In this document: piece by piece, positions 8,334 to 20,152 of the stretch
Layout of the letters: each line of letters begins with the position of its first letter
Numbering within the stretch: the first letter of the stretch is position 1
DNA from: Tahibacter soli
GTDB taxonomy: Bacteria > Pseudomonadota > Gammaproteobacteria > Xanthomonadales > Rhodanobacteraceae
DNA length: 64,000 nt
Direction of reading: 5' to 3'
Assembly: GCF_025717065.2 (NCBI RefSeq)
Contig: NZ_JAOVZO020000018.1
Span: forward strand, 248,001 to 312,000
Made by a program: the position numbers and the translations under genes
The notes under the pieces: model-generated
Database searches by the model: none
The model's input: the letters and a program-made list of their open reading frames with translations, nothing else
Told to the model about the DNA's origin: nothing

Positions 8334-8624
8334 CTACAGCGTCCAGCGAATATACGGGTTCGCGCGCAGCGCCGCGTGCGCGGCGTCGTATTTCTCGCGC
8401 GACGGGCAGGTGAAGCTGACCGACACGGACACGTAGTTGCCGCCGCTCGACGGCCGCGCCCGCGCGCTGCCGGCGAGCACCGACAGGCCGAGTTCCTCGA
8501 GTATTTCCGGCACCAGTCGGCCGAGGTCGGCCGCGGTATTGCCTACCGCGGTGATCTCGAACACGCCGGGAAACTGGAAGCCCTGTTGCGGCGATTCGGG
8601 TTGGATGTCGTCGAGATTGCGCAT
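8334..8624 (-). CDS. ybeD: YbeD-like DUF493 family protein
   Basis: A 96-residue member of the UPF0250/DUF493 family: [11 protein letters not shown] near the start, [22 protein letters not shown] in the middle and a terminal [14 protein letters not shown]. These small ACT-like proteins are almost always found between the D-Ala-D-Ala carboxypeptidase gene and lipB, as here. A regulatory role in lipoate metabolism has been suggested but not proven. It starts four bases after the upstream stop and is clearly in the operon. Confidence 0.9.
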   Translation of the reverse strand: MRNLDDIQPESPQQGFQFPGVFEITAVGNTAADLGRLVPEILEELGLSVLAGSARARPSSGGNYVSVSVSFTCPSREKYDAAHAALRANPYIRWTL

Positions 8625-8628
8625 TGCG

Positions 8629-9879
8629 TCACTTCGTATTCGGTTGCGTCGACGGCTGTATCGCCTCGTCGCTCTTGAACCACAGCATGATGCCGTCGCC
8701 GAGGCGGCGGAAGAAGCCGCCTTCCGGCGCTTCGTCCATCACGATGACCGGCCGCTCGGCGATCGGCTTGCCGTCGAGGCTGATCTTGATCGTGCCGACC
8801 GCCTGGCCCTTCGTGAACGGGGCGACGAAGCGTCCCGGCACGTCCATGCTGGCCTTGAGGTCACCATAGCGCCCGCGCTGCACGGTGACCAGCAGATCCT
8901 GCGCGACGCCGAGCTTTATGGTGCTGCCCTCGCCCTTCCACAAGGTCGGCTCCGCGATCGGCTGGCCGGCCTGGTACAGCTTGTGCGTCTCGTAGAAGCG
9001 GAAGCCGTAGTTCATGAGCTCCTGCGTCATGTCGGCACGCGCCTTCTCGCCCTTGGTGCCCATGACGACCGTGATCAGGCGCTCGTCGCCGCGCTTGGCG
9101 GACGCGGCGAGGCAGAAGCCGGCGGCCGAGTGGTGGCCGGTCTTGATGCCGTCGACGCTGCCGTCGCGCCACAAGAGCGAATTGCGGTTGTGCTGCTTGA
9201 TGCCGTTCCACTCGAACTCCTTGATCGCGTAGATCTTGTAGTCCTCGGGGTAGTCGCGGATCAGCGCGCGCGACAGGGTCGCGATGTCGTGCGCGGTCGT
9301 GTAGTGGTCGGGCGCCGACAGGCCGCTCGCGTTCGCGAAATGCGTGTCCTTCAGGCCCACGCGCTGGGCGTACTGGTTCATGAGTTCGGCGAAAGTCGCC
9401 TCGGAGCCGGCGATGTGCTCGGCCAGCGCGATGGCCGCGTCGTTGCCGGACTGCACGATCATGCCCATCAGCAGGTCGTGCAGCTTCACCTTCGAGTTGA
9501 GCGCGAGAAAGCTCGTCGAGCCGTCGGTGCCGGCGCCGCCGCCGCGCCACGCGTTTTCGCTGATGAACACGTCGTCGTCGGGCTTGACCTTGCCGCCGGC
9601 GAGCTCCGCCGAGACGACATACGACGTCATGATCTTCGTGATCGACGCCGGTTCGACGCGCTCGTCGGGATTGAGCGACGCGAGGATCTGCCCGGTTTCG
9701 TAGTCCATCAGCACCCACGATTTCGCGTCGAGCGTCGGCGGCGGCGGCACCGGCACATTGATCGGCGCGGCGACGGGTTTCGCCGGCGCGGGCGACGGTG
9801 CCGGGGTCTGCGCGGCGGCGTGGCCGGCGCAGGCGGTGAGGACGAGAGCGGCAAGCAGATTGCGAATGGGCGACATCAT
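8629..9879 (-). CDS. dacC: D-alanyl-D-alanine carboxypeptidase (PBP5/6 family)
   Basis: Exported serine-type D,D-carboxypeptidase that trims the terminal D-Ala of peptidoglycan stem peptides. A signal peptide (LLAALVLTACAGHAAAQ) is followed by a Pro/Ala linker, the peptidase S11 domain with SITK (about residue 80), SGN and KTGHH motifs, and the PBP5 C-terminal beta domain (TVQRGRYGDLKASMDVP). The C-terminus carries an amphipathic anchor-like segment (GGFFRRLGDGIMLWFKS). The start is one of two adjacent ATGs (9879 or 9876). About 416 residues, normal size. Whether the orthologue is best called dacA or dacC cannot be settled by eye. Confidence 0.93.
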   Translation of the reverse strand: MMSPIRNLLAALVLTACAGHAAAQTPAPSPAPAKPVAAPINVPVPPPPTLDAKSWVLMDYETGQILASLNPDERVEPASITKIMTSYVVSAELAGGKVKPDDDVFISENAWRGGGAGTDGSTSFLALNSKVKLHDLLMGMIVQSGNDAAIALAEHIAGSEATFAELMNQYAQRVGLKDTHFANASGLSAPDHYTTAHDIATLSRALIRDYPEDYKIYAIKEFEWNGIKQHNRNSLLWRDGSVDGIKTGHHSAAGFCLAASAKRGDERLITVVMGTKGEKARADMTQELMNYGFRFYETHKLYQAGQPIAEPTLWKGEGSTIKLGVAQDLLVTVQRGRYGDLKASMDVPGRFVAPFTKGQAVGTIKISLDGKPIAERPVIVMDEAPEGGFFRRLGDGIMLWFKSDEAIQPSTQPNTK

Positions 9880-9970
9880 CAAGGGACTCAGGGTTGTGCG
9901 CGGCGTCCGGCCGTGCGGATGTTGTTCTGTTCTCGCCGCGATACGCGCCGGCGGTCGTGGCGGTGCATGG

Positions 9971-10930
9971 TCAATCGATCGCGACCCGGGCTTCGCCCAG
10001 GCCGAGACGGCGGATTTGGTCGGTCAGACGGTCGGCTTCGTCGGCATCGCGCAGCGGGCCGATGCGCACGCGCCGCACGCTGCGACCGTTCACTTCGGCC
10101 TCGACGACGCGCACGTCGCCGAGTCCCGCCTTGGCGACGGCATTGGCCGCGCGCTCGGCGTTGGCGGCTTCGCCGAACGCGCCGACCTGCAGATAGATGC
10201 GCGGCGACGCACCGTCGGCGGCGGGCTGCGGCGCCGGCGGCGGCATTTTCGCGCCCGCAGCGGGCCGCGGCGCGCGCGGCGCCGACGCGACCGTCACGGG
10301 CGGGCGCTCGGGCTCGGCTTCGCCGGGCTGCAGCGCGCGCACCTCGACGAGGCCGGTGCCCTTGGGCCACACGCCGATCTTCACGGCGGCGGCGTACGAC
10401 AGGTCGATCAGGCGGTTGTCGTGGAACGGGCCGCGGTCGTTCACGCGCACCACCACGCTCTTGCCGTTTTCGAGGTTCGTCACGCGCGCCCAGCTCGGCA
10501 GCGGCAGGCTCTTGTGCGCAGCGGTGAATTTGTACATGTCGTACGGCTCGAAGCTCGACGTCATGTAGCCGTGAAACTTGTTGCCGTACCACGAGGAAAT
10601 GCCGCGCTCGGCGTAGCCGCGCGACGAGGCGAGCACCTGGTAGCTCTGGCCGAGCACGGTGTACGGCGAACGGTTGCCGTAGCGCGACAGCGGCTCGGGA
10701 ACCGGCACGGGCTCGGGTATCGTCGACACGTCGATCTTCTCGGAAGGTTCGCCGTCGTGACTTTGCCGGTAGCGTTCGGCCTGGGAGAGGCTGGTTTCTG
10801 GCGCGTTGCGGGCAGCCGGCGCGGACGCCTGCGACGCGGGCGGCGGCGCCGATCCGCGCTTGGTGCGCGCGCCGCCGCAGCCGGTCGCGACGAGCGCGAA
10901 GGCGACGAGGCACACGAACCGCGCTTTCAC
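9971..10930 (-). CDS. rlpA: Septal-ring lytic transglycosylase RlpA (lipoprotein)
   Basis: The GTG start at 10930 overlaps the mltB stop by four bases (GTGA), a sign of coupling. The 319-residue product begins with a lipoprotein signal (LVAFALVATGC), then the RlpA double-psi beta-barrel (GISSWYGNKFHGYMTSSFE, VRVNDRGPFHDNRLIDLS) with the catalytic Glu/Asp region. It ends with a SPOR domain (IYLQVGAFGEAANAERAANA ... RRVRIGPLRD). SPOR binds glycan stripped of stem peptides; in Pseudomonas RlpA cleaves such denuded strands. It acts at the outer-membrane inner face during division. Position between mltB and the dac gene is canonical. Confidence 0.95.
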   Translation of the reverse strand: MKARFVCLVAFALVATGCGGARTKRGSAPPPASQASAPAARNAPETSLSQAERYRQSHDGEPSEKIDVSTIPEPVPVPEPLSRYGNRSPYTVLGQSYQVLASSRGYAERGISSWYGNKFHGYMTSSFEPYDMYKFTAAHKSLPLPSWARVTNLENGKSVVVRVNDRGPFHDNRLIDLSYAAAVKIGVWPKGTGLVEVRALQPGEAEPERPPVTVASAPRAPRPAAGAKMPPPAPQPAADGASPRIYLQVGAFGEAANAERAANAVAKAGLGDVRVVEAEVNGRSVRRVRIGPLRDADEADRLTDQIRRLGLGEARVAID

Positions 10931-11937
10931 GGAGCGGGCTCCGCGGCCGGTTCGGCGACGCCCGCGGCGATCGCCTCGGAAAGCTGCATCACCGCCATCG
11001 CGTACAGCGAGCTCTTGTTGTAGCGCGTGATGACGTAGAAATTCTGGAACGTAATCCAATACTCGGGACCGAGTTCGGCTTCGAGCGTCACGAGGTTCGC
11101 CGGACGCTGCGGATCGAGGTGCACGAGCGGCGCGTAGCCCCACGACACGAGTTGTTCGACGGGGTAGATCGGCTCGACGCTGCCCGGCGCGATCGCGCGG
11201 CGATCCTGGGCCGGCTGCGCGCGCGTGGCGATGCTGCCGCCCTCCTCCCAGCCGTAGCCGCGAAAATAGTTCGCGACGCTCGCGACGACGTCGGGCGTCG
11301 AATTCCACAGGTCGATGCGGCCGTCGCCGTCGTAGTCGACCGCGAACTTCGCGATCGAGGTCGGCATGAACTGGCCCCAGCCCATCGCGCCCGCGTACGA
11401 GCCTTTCAGCTCGCCGATCGGATACGCCAGATGCTTGTCCTGCAGCAGGAACAGCTGCTTGAGTTCGCCGCGAAAGTATTTTTCCCGAGGTGGATAATGG
11501 AACGCGAGCGTGTACAGCGCGTCGAGCACGCGGTATTTGCCGGTGATCTTGCCGTAGCTCGTTTCCACGCCGATGATCGCGACGATGATTTCCGGCGCGA
11601 CCTGGAATTCCTTCGCCGCGCGTTCTATCAATTCGCGGTTGTCGCGCCAGAACGCGATGCCCTCGTCGCGGCGCTTGTCGGTGATGAAGATCGGCCGGTA
11701 GGTTTTCCACGGCTTGGCTTCGGCCGGCTTCGTCATCGCATCGACGATGCTCTGCTGGAACTGCGCCGTCGCAAGCGTGTCGAGCACGGCTTGCGCATCG
11801 AGGCCGTTCTCGCGCGCGAGCTCGTCGGCGAACGCCTTTTCGGCGTCGGCGGTCGACGGGGTATCGGCGGCGGAAGACAAGCCCGGCACGAGCGCAAGGC
11901 TCGCCAAGAGACCGAACACACGAGAAAGCGCGGGCAT
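10927..11937 (-). CDS. mltB: Membrane-bound lytic murein transglycosylase B
   Basis: Lytic transglycosylase of the SltB/MltB type. After a signal peptide (MPALSRVFGLLASLALVPGLSSA), the catalytic domain shows IIVAIIGVETSYGKITGKYR with the catalytic Glu, the block GAMGWGQFMPTSI, and the EF-hand-like DYDGDGRIDLWNS. About 336 residues. The start is set at ATG 11937, since the upstream extension would need a TTG and lacks a signal. No lipobox Cys is clear, so it may be a soluble periplasmic form. It is coupled to rlpA by a four-base overlap. Confidence 0.94.
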   Translation of the reverse strand: MPALSRVFGLLASLALVPGLSSAADTPSTADAEKAFADELARENGLDAQAVLDTLATAQFQQSIVDAMTKPAEAKPWKTYRPIFITDKRRDEGIAFWRDNRELIERAAKEFQVAPEIIVAIIGVETSYGKITGKYRVLDALYTLAFHYPPREKYFRGELKQLFLLQDKHLAYPIGELKGSYAGAMGWGQFMPTSIAKFAVDYDGDGRIDLWNSTPDVVASVANYFRGYGWEEGGSIATRAQPAQDRRAIAPGSVEPIYPVEQLVSWGYAPLVHLDPQRPANLVTLEAELGPEYWITFQNFYVITRYNKSSLYAMAVMQLSEAIAAGVAEPAAEPAP

Positions 11938-12048
11938 CGAGAGCGTGGCACCGTACAGGGGAATCAATCGGGCGGTAGCCTAACACGCTCGATCGCCGAC
12001 ATAGCCGTCGGATTCGGCCCCCGTTCACGCTTTATGCGGGTCGATCGC

Positions 12049-12489
12049 TCAGCGCGTCAGCCGAAATGCGGCGGCTTTTTCCATCAGCGCCTTGATGTTG
12101 TCGCGCCAGCGCGCCGAGGCCGGCGGCTCGGGCGGCGGACCGTTCGACGGCTGGGCCTGCGGCCGGCGCAGGTCGCCGTCCTGCGCGTAGCGCAGCGCTT
12201 CGATCGCGAGCCGGTCCCAGCGCAGAAACTGCGACGCCGGCACGAGCACCCACGGGCTTTTGTCGGCGATCTGTCCGATCGGCGCCCAGGTGCCGGCACC
12301 CGGCAGCGCGAGCGCGTGCTCGCGGACGCGGCCCTGCAGACGAAACGCCATGCCGTTCGTCGCGTAGAACAGAAACGGCGTCGCGCCGAGCTGCACCGCG
12401 GGCTTGCCGTACAGGCTCACCGCGGCGGCCTCGTGCTCGCGCTGCAGGAACTCGCTGATCGTGTCGTAGCGTGTACGCGCGTTGGCCAT
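12049..12489 (-). CDS. Conserved hypothetical protein in the cell-shape cluster
   Basis: 146 residues, no signal peptide and no membrane helix. The sequence has a mixed alpha/beta look: TRYDTISEFLQREHEAAAVS, LGATPFLFYATNGMAFRLQG, ADKSPWVLVPASQFLRWDRLAIEAL. A Pro-rich loop (QAQPSNGPPPEPP) precedes the C-terminal helix. I do not recognise the family. It lies between rodA and mltB on the same strand, with 73 and 111 bases to its neighbours, so it may be co-transcribed. Its retention in a shape operon makes a cytoplasmic accessory role possible but unproven. Confidence 0.75.
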   Translation of the reverse strand: MANARTRYDTISEFLQREHEAAAVSLYGKPAVQLGATPFLFYATNGMAFRLQGRVREHALALPGAGTWAPIGQIADKSPWVLVPASQFLRWDRLAIEALRYAQDGDLRRPQAQPSNGPPPEPPASARWRDNIKALMEKAAAFRLTR

Positions 12490-12562
12490 CGCGGCGCCTC
12501 GTCGGAAACCAGGCCATGGTAGCGCGTTCGCGCGTCGCCGTTGCTGAGGTCGCGGCGGCGGC

Positions 12563-13678
12563 CTACCGCACCAGATTCCGGTGCGCGTGAATCGACATCA
12601 GCACGCCGAAGCCGGTCAGGAGGCTCACGATCGACGTGCCGCCGTAGCTCACGAGCGGCAAGGGCACGCCGACGACCGGCATGAGGCCGGTGATCATGCC
12701 GCCGTTGACCATCACGTAGACGAAGAACGACATGCCGATGGCGCCGGCGAGGAGGCGCGAGTACGTGTCCTTCGCGTTCGCGGCGATCCACAGGCTGCGG
12801 CCGATGATGAAGATGTAGAGGGCGATCAGCGCGAGCACGCCGACGAGGCCGAATTCTTCGCTGAATACCGCGAACACGAAGTCGGTCGTGTGCTCGGGCA
12901 GGAATTCCAGGCGCGACTGGCTGCCGTGATGCCAGCCCTTGCCGAACACGCCGCCGGCGCCGACCGCGATTTCCGACTGGATGATGTGCCAGCCGTTGCC
13001 GAGCGGATCGGATTCCGGGTCCATGAACATGCGCACGCGGTTGCGCTGGTATTCGTGCAGGAAGTGCCATGCGACCGGCGCGGCGCCGGCGACGACCGCG
13101 AAAATGCCGCCGATGCGCCACCACGACAGGCCCGACAGGAACAGCGCGAAGCAGCCCGAACCCGCGACGAGAATCGCGGTGCCGAGGTCGGGCTGTTCGG
13201 CGATGAGGCCGGCCGGGATCGCGATCAGCACGGCGACGACGAACAGGTCCTTCCAGCTCGGCGGCAGGCGCTGCGAATGCAGGTACCACGCGACCATCAT
13301 CGGCATCGACAGCTTCAGGATTTCCGACGGCTGGAAGCGCACGAATTTCAGATCGAGCCAGCGGTTGGCGCCGCGCCCCTCGCCGAAGATCTCCACGATC
13401 ACCAGCAGCATGATGCTGAACACGTACAGCCACGGCGTCCACGTGCGCAGGGTGCTCGGCGGAATCCGCGAAATCACGAGCAGCATGACGCCGCCGAGCA
13501 GAAAGCGCGCGCTCTGGTTCATGACGATGCGCGGGTCCTTGTCGCCGGCGCTGTAGAGCGTGACGAGCCCGATCGCGCCGACGAGAATCAGCGACAGCAG
13601 CAGCGGCAGGTCGAGCCGCGGCTTGCGCAGGTGGCGGCGCGCGAGATCCGAAACGTAGCTCAAGCTTTGTTCGATCAT
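12563..13678 (-). CDS. rodA: Rod-shape peptidoglycan glycosyltransferase RodA
   Basis: SEDS-family polymerase of the elongasome, an integral membrane protein of 371 residues with about ten transmembrane helices. Diagnostic blocks are FQPSEILKLSMPMMVAW, AEQPDLGTAILV (conserved Asp), and GLMPVVGVPLPLVSYGGTS near the C-terminus. It works with PBP2, whose gene is immediately upstream and overlaps by four bases (ATGA). The start is the ATG at 13678. Confidence 0.97.
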   Translation of the reverse strand: MIEQSLSYVSDLARRHLRKPRLDLPLLLSLILVGAIGLVTLYSAGDKDPRIVMNQSARFLLGGVMLLVISRIPPSTLRTWTPWLYVFSIMLLVIVEIFGEGRGANRWLDLKFVRFQPSEILKLSMPMMVAWYLHSQRLPPSWKDLFVVAVLIAIPAGLIAEQPDLGTAILVAGSGCFALFLSGLSWWRIGGIFAVVAGAAPVAWHFLHEYQRNRVRMFMDPESDPLGNGWHIIQSEIAVGAGGVFGKGWHHGSQSRLEFLPEHTTDFVFAVFSEEFGLVGVLALIALYIFIIGRSLWIAANAKDTYSRLLAGAIGMSFFVYVMVNGGMITGLMPVVGVPLPLVSYGGTSIVSLLTGFGVLMSIHAHRNLVR

Positions 13679-15549
13679 GGTACGGCGCTCGGTTGCGGGG
13701 CGAGCCAGGCGTCGAGGATGCGCTTGGCGAGAGGCGCCGCGTCGTGCGAACCGCTCGCGCCGAATTCCATCACCAGCGCGAGCGCGATGCGCGGTTCGTC
13801 CGCCGGCGCGAACGCGACGAACAGCGCCTGGTGGCGCTGCGCGTCGTCGAGGCCGCGCGTGTCGACTTCGTCGCCGGTACGCGAGAAGCGCTGCGCCGTG
13901 CCGGTCTTGCCGGCCGTGACGTACGCGGCGTCGGCGAAGACGCGGTTCGCGGTGCCGGTCGGGCCGCTGACCACGGCGATCATGCCCTGCCGCACGGCTT
14001 CCCAGTTCGTCATGTTGACGATGAAGCTCGGCTCGGGCGGCGGCTGCGCGAGGTCCTGTATCGGCGCGCCGAAACCGGCCTGGGTACTTTTCAACAGATG
14101 AATTTTGCGGTGTTCGCCGCGCGCGGCGAGGATCGCGGTGGCATTGGCGAGCTGCAGCGGCGTGACGACCCAGAAGCCCTGACCGATGCCGGCGATCACG
14201 GTTTCGCCGGGAAACCACGGCTTGTTGAACATGCCGCGCTTCCATTCGCGCGACGGCAGCACGCCGCTCGCCTCGCCGTAGAGGTCGATGCCGGTCGGCT
14301 TGCCGAAGCCGAAACGGCTCATGTAGCTCGCAAGGCGATCGACGCCCATGTCGAGCGCGAGCGAATAGAAATACGTGTTCACCGACTGCGCCAGCGATTC
14401 GACGAGGTCGACGCGGCCGTGACCGCCCTTGCGCCAGTCGCGATAGCCGCGCGACTGGCCCGGAATATGGAATTCGCCGGTCGAGAACACCGTGTCGTCG
14501 ATCTTGCGCACGCCGAGTTCGAGACCCGCGATGCCCATGAACGGCTTCACGGTGGAACCGGGCTTGTAGTTGCCGACGAGCGCGCGATGCAGGAGCGGCC
14601 GCATCGGCGAACCGGTGAGCGTGCGGTAGTCGTAGTGGCTGATGCCGTTGACGAACAGGTTCGGGTCGTAGCTCGGCACGCTGACCATCGCCAGCACCTC
14701 GCCGTTGCGCGGATCGATCGCGACGGCGGCGCCCGGCTTGCCTTCGAACACGGCTTCGGCCGCTTCCTGCAGGCCGATGTCGATCGTCAGATACAGGTTC
14801 TTGCCCGGCACGGGCGGCTGGCGGTCGAGCTGGCGCAGCACGCGCCCGTCGGCGTTGACCTCGACGCGTTCGTAGCCGGGCTGTCCGTGCAGCTGGTCTT
14901 CGTAGTAGCGCTCGATACCGGTCTTGCCGACGTGCGTCGTGCCGGCGTAGCGCGCCGTGTCGAGCTTGGCGAGGTCGTCCTCGTCGATGCGCGCGACGTA
15001 GCCGACGAGATGGCCGAACTCGGCGCCGCGCGGGTACGTGCGCGTGAGGTACGGCACGACCGCGACGCCCGGAAAGCGCCAGCGGTTGACCGAAAAACGC
15101 GCGACCTCGTCCTCGGTCAGCCGAAAGCGCAGCGGCAGGCTCTGGAAGCCGCGCCGACCGCGTCGCTGTTCGCGAAATCGCTTGACGTCGTCGTCCGTCA
15201 GCGCGACGACGTCGCGCAGCGACTCGAGCATCGCGTCGAGATCGTCGACCTTCTCGGGCACCACTTCGAGCCGGAACGCGGCGGTATTGTCGGCGAGCAG
15301 CACGCCGTTGCGATCGAAGATCAGGCCGCGCGCCGGCGGAATCGGCCGCAGCTTGATGCGGTTCTGGTCGGCGCGCGTGGAGAATTCCTCGTGGCGCACC
15401 ACCTGCAGATAGACGAAGCGCGACGCCAGCACCGACAGGCAGGCCACGATGATCGCGAAGCCCACGATCGCGCGGCGCTGGAACAGGGCGACCTCGCCCG
15501 GGTTGTCCTTGATCGCCGGACGGCGCGACGGCGGTGCGGGCGTTCTCAT
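13675..15549 (-). CDS. mrdA: Penicillin-binding protein 2 (elongasome transpeptidase)
   Basis: Single-pass class B PBP of 624 residues that crosslinks peptidoglycan during rod elongation. A short cytoplasmic tail precedes the helix AIVGFAIIVACLSVLASRFVYLQ. The pedestal domain includes RPIPPARGLIFDRNGVLLADN, and the transpeptidase domain has STVK (residues 332-335), SVN and KTGTAQR. The start is ATG 15549, overlapping mreD by four bases. Both ends are coupled (mreD before, rodA after). Confidence 0.97.
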   Translation of the reverse strand: MRTPAPPSRRPAIKDNPGEVALFQRRAIVGFAIIVACLSVLASRFVYLQVVRHEEFSTRADQNRIKLRPIPPARGLIFDRNGVLLADNTAAFRLEVVPEKVDDLDAMLESLRDVVALTDDDVKRFREQRRGRRGFQSLPLRFRLTEDEVARFSVNRWRFPGVAVVPYLTRTYPRGAEFGHLVGYVARIDEDDLAKLDTARYAGTTHVGKTGIERYYEDQLHGQPGYERVEVNADGRVLRQLDRQPPVPGKNLYLTIDIGLQEAAEAVFEGKPGAAVAIDPRNGEVLAMVSVPSYDPNLFVNGISHYDYRTLTGSPMRPLLHRALVGNYKPGSTVKPFMGIAGLELGVRKIDDTVFSTGEFHIPGQSRGYRDWRKGGHGRVDLVESLAQSVNTYFYSLALDMGVDRLASYMSRFGFGKPTGIDLYGEASGVLPSREWKRGMFNKPWFPGETVIAGIGQGFWVVTPLQLANATAILAARGEHRKIHLLKSTQAGFGAPIQDLAQPPPEPSFIVNMTNWEAVRQGMIAVVSGPTGTANRVFADAAYVTAGKTGTAQRFSRTGDEVDTRGLDDAQRHQALFVAFAPADEPRIALALVMEFGASGSHDAAPLAKRILDAWLAPQPSAVP

Positions 15550-16037
15550 GACTCGTGCGTACGCAGACGCGCTCGCACGTCGTCGATCAGCAGAAACACC
15601 CACGGCCACGCGAGCATGCCGGCGAACGGCGCATACCAGAACGCCGCGGTCGGCATCGGGTCGCCGGAGAACGCGCGCACCATCACGCTGACGACGCGGT
15701 CGTTGACGAGCAGCGCGAGCACGGCGAGCGCCTGCTGCCACATCGGAAAGAAGCGCAGGCGCGAACGGAAGCGCAGCACGACGAACGCGAGCGCGGCGAG
15801 CCGCAGCGCCTGATCGCCGAGCAGATCGCCCTGCAGCACGTCGCCGACGAGGCCGAACAGGAAGGCGCGGCCGAGCCCCAGCCGCTCGGGTTCTTCGAGC
15901 GCCCAGTAGATCACCACGAGGCCCAGCCAGTACGGCTTGAACGGCAGCAGCAGTTCCGGCAGCGGCATCAGCTGCAGCAGGCACGCCAGCACGAGGCTCG
16001 CGACGAACAGCCACAGATTGGCGCGTTGGCGGTTCAC
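15546..16037 (-). CDS. mreD: Rod shape-determining protein MreD
   Basis: 163-residue integral membrane protein with about five helices (LWLFVASLVLACLLQLMPLP, YWLGLVVIYWALEEPE, AFLFGLVGDVLQGDLLG). Its role in the elongasome is to link MreB/MreC to RodA-PBP2. The GTG start at 16037 overlaps the mreC stop (GTGA), and the 3' end overlaps mrdA, so this is a tightly coupled block. Confidence 0.93.
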   Translation of the reverse strand: MNRQRANLWLFVASLVLACLLQLMPLPELLLPFKPYWLGLVVIYWALEEPERLGLGRAFLFGLVGDVLQGDLLGDQALRLAALAFVVLRFRSRLRFFPMWQQALAVLALLVNDRVVSVMVRAFSGDPMPTAAFWYAPFAGMLAWPWVFLLIDDVRARLRTHES

Positions 16038-16975
16038 CGCGCGCCTCCCGCGGGCGGCGCGGCGGGCACCGGCGGCGGCGAAGTATCGACCGGCGGGCCG
16101 CCCGACGCCGCCGGCGCCGGCGGCCCGACCGGTTCGGCAAGCGGCCTCAGCAGCAGTACGTCGCCGCTGCGCTCGAGCGCGGCGGCCGGCCTCGCCAGCG
16201 CCGCGGCGAACATGCCGCTCGCGTCGGCCGACACCGAATCGATCACGCCCACCGGAAACCCGGCCGGAAACCCGCCGCCGAGACCGGACGTCACGAGCTT
16301 GTCGCCGGCCTTCACGTCGGCGCTGACCGGAATGTTCGGCACCTCGAGCTGATCGGTCGTGCCGTTGCCGTAGGCGATCGTGCGCAGGCCGGTGCGCTCG
16401 ATCGTGACCGGCACGGCGTGGCTGCGGTCGGTGATGAGGATCGCGCTCGACGTGGTGGGCAGCACTTCGGAGATCTGGCCCATCACGCCGTACGCGTCGA
16501 GGACCGCCTGTCCGACCGTGATGCCCTGGTTCGCGCCGGCGTCGAGCATGATGCGCTGGCGGCTCGGGTCGAGCACGACGTCGATCAGCTTGGCGAGCTG
16601 CACGCCCATGCCAAGCGAATGCTGCACTTCGAGCAGTTCTTTGAGGCGCGTGTTCTGCTCGGCCACCGCGCCGAGCCGGTTCAGGCGCGCCTGTGTCAGA
16701 AGCAACGCCTCGCGCAGGCGCTGGTTTTCCTGCGTCAGCGCCTGGCGGTCGGAAACGGCGAGGCGCAGGCTGCGCGCGGCGTCGGCCGGCATCGCGGCGA
16801 TGCGGTAGACCGGCTCGATCGCCAGGTGCAGGTATTGCCGTACGGTTTCGAGATAGCGCCCGCGATGGTCCGCCACCATCAGCGCGACGCCGGCGGCGAG
16901 ATACACGATCAGCCGCAGCGTGCTCGTGGCGCCGGCGGCGAACAGGGGACTGGAATCGTTCCGGGCGATCGCCAT
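16034..16975 (-). CDS. mreC: Rod shape-determining protein MreC
   Basis: 313-residue bitopic protein: helix STLRLIVYLAAGVALMVAD near residue 17-35, a periplasmic coiled coil (LTQENQRLREALLLTQARLNR), then the beta-domain (VVLDPSRQRIMLDAGANQGI, GVMGQISEVLPTTSSAILI). The C-terminus is a Pro/Ala/Gly-rich tail. It scaffolds PBP2 activation. The ATG at 16975 starts 111 bases after mreB; the leader between them is occupied by a palindromic repeat and shows no strong ribosome binding site. Confidence 0.95.
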   Translation of the reverse strand: MAIARNDSSPLFAAGATSTLRLIVYLAAGVALMVADHRGRYLETVRQYLHLAIEPVYRIAAMPADAARSLRLAVSDRQALTQENQRLREALLLTQARLNRLGAVAEQNTRLKELLEVQHSLGMGVQLAKLIDVVLDPSRQRIMLDAGANQGITVGQAVLDAYGVMGQISEVLPTTSSAILITDRSHAVPVTIERTGLRTIAYGNGTTDQLEVPNIPVSADVKAGDKLVTSGLGGGFPAGFPVGVIDSVSADASGMFAAALARPAAALERSGDVLLLRPLAEPVGPPAPAASGGPPVDTSPPPVPAAPPAGGAR

Positions 16976-16997
16976 GCGGAAGGGAGGTGCCGGTTGC

Positions 16998-17079
16998 GCG
17001 TCACCCCGGCGTGCGCCGGGGTCCAAACGTGGATTCTGACGCCTTGCGAAGCGCGTTCCCAGCGTCGGCCGGGACGACG
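16998..17079. repeat. REP/BIME-like inverted repeat between mreB and mreC
   Basis: A perfect 9-bp stem ACCCCGGCG/CGCCGGGGT with a TG loop (17003-17022) and an inverted end GCCGGGACGAC matching the beginning GTCACCCCGGC at 9 of 11 bases. The arrangement matches the unit at 29811-29897 (GTCATTCCGGCG ... CGCCGGGATGAC). It sits inside an operon, where it could act as an mRNA processing or stabilising hairpin. That role is inferred. Confidence 0.55.
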
Positions 17080-17086
17080 TCGAGGG

Positions 17087-18241
<1,155 letters not shown>

Positions 18242-18392
18242 CTAGTGACGTGGCCTTGGCGGCGCAAGCTAAGCTCAAGTTAAGAAAGCATTTTTGCCCC
18301 GCTCGGCCATAAATTTGCCACAACCCCATATGTCCTTTGGTGCGCTGCAGCGCCGTGCTACCGTCACGGCTCGTTCAGTTAACCATTCCGCC

Positions 18393-18676
18393 ATGAATCT
18401 CGATCACGCCACCGTCCGCCATATCGCCCGGCTCGCGCGGCTCGCGCTGCCCGACGGCGAGCTCGACGCCGTCAGCGCCGACCTGACGCAGGTCCTGCAT
18501 CTTTTCGACGAACTGCAGACGGCGAACGTGGAAGGGCTGAATCCGCTCGCGCACCCGCTCGACGTGACCGTGACGCTGCGCGACGACGCCGTGACCGAGA
18601 CCGATCGCAGCGAAACGCTGCTCGCGCTCGCGCCCGAATCGCAGGGCGGCTACTACCTCGTGCCCAAGGTGATCGA

Positions 18677-18680
<4 letters not shown>
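18393..18680 (+). CDS. gatC: Asp/Glu-tRNA amidotransferase subunit C
   Basis: 95-residue GatC, the small belt subunit of GatCAB. It begins [19 protein letters not shown] at ATG 18393 and contains [27 protein letters not shown] and the C-terminal [11 protein letters not shown], all typical. The stop overlaps gatA by four bases. GatCAB converts Glu-tRNA(Gln) and/or Asp-tRNA(Asn) into the amidated forms, so the organism uses an indirect route for at least one of these. Confidence 0.95.

Positions 18681-20148
<1,468 letters not shown>

Positions 20149-20152
<4 letters not shown>

Noticed and set aside
9971-12028. Extended rlpA frame running back through mltB
   Set aside because: The RlpA lipoprotein signal starts at the GTG at 10930 and mltB is clearly coded in another frame.
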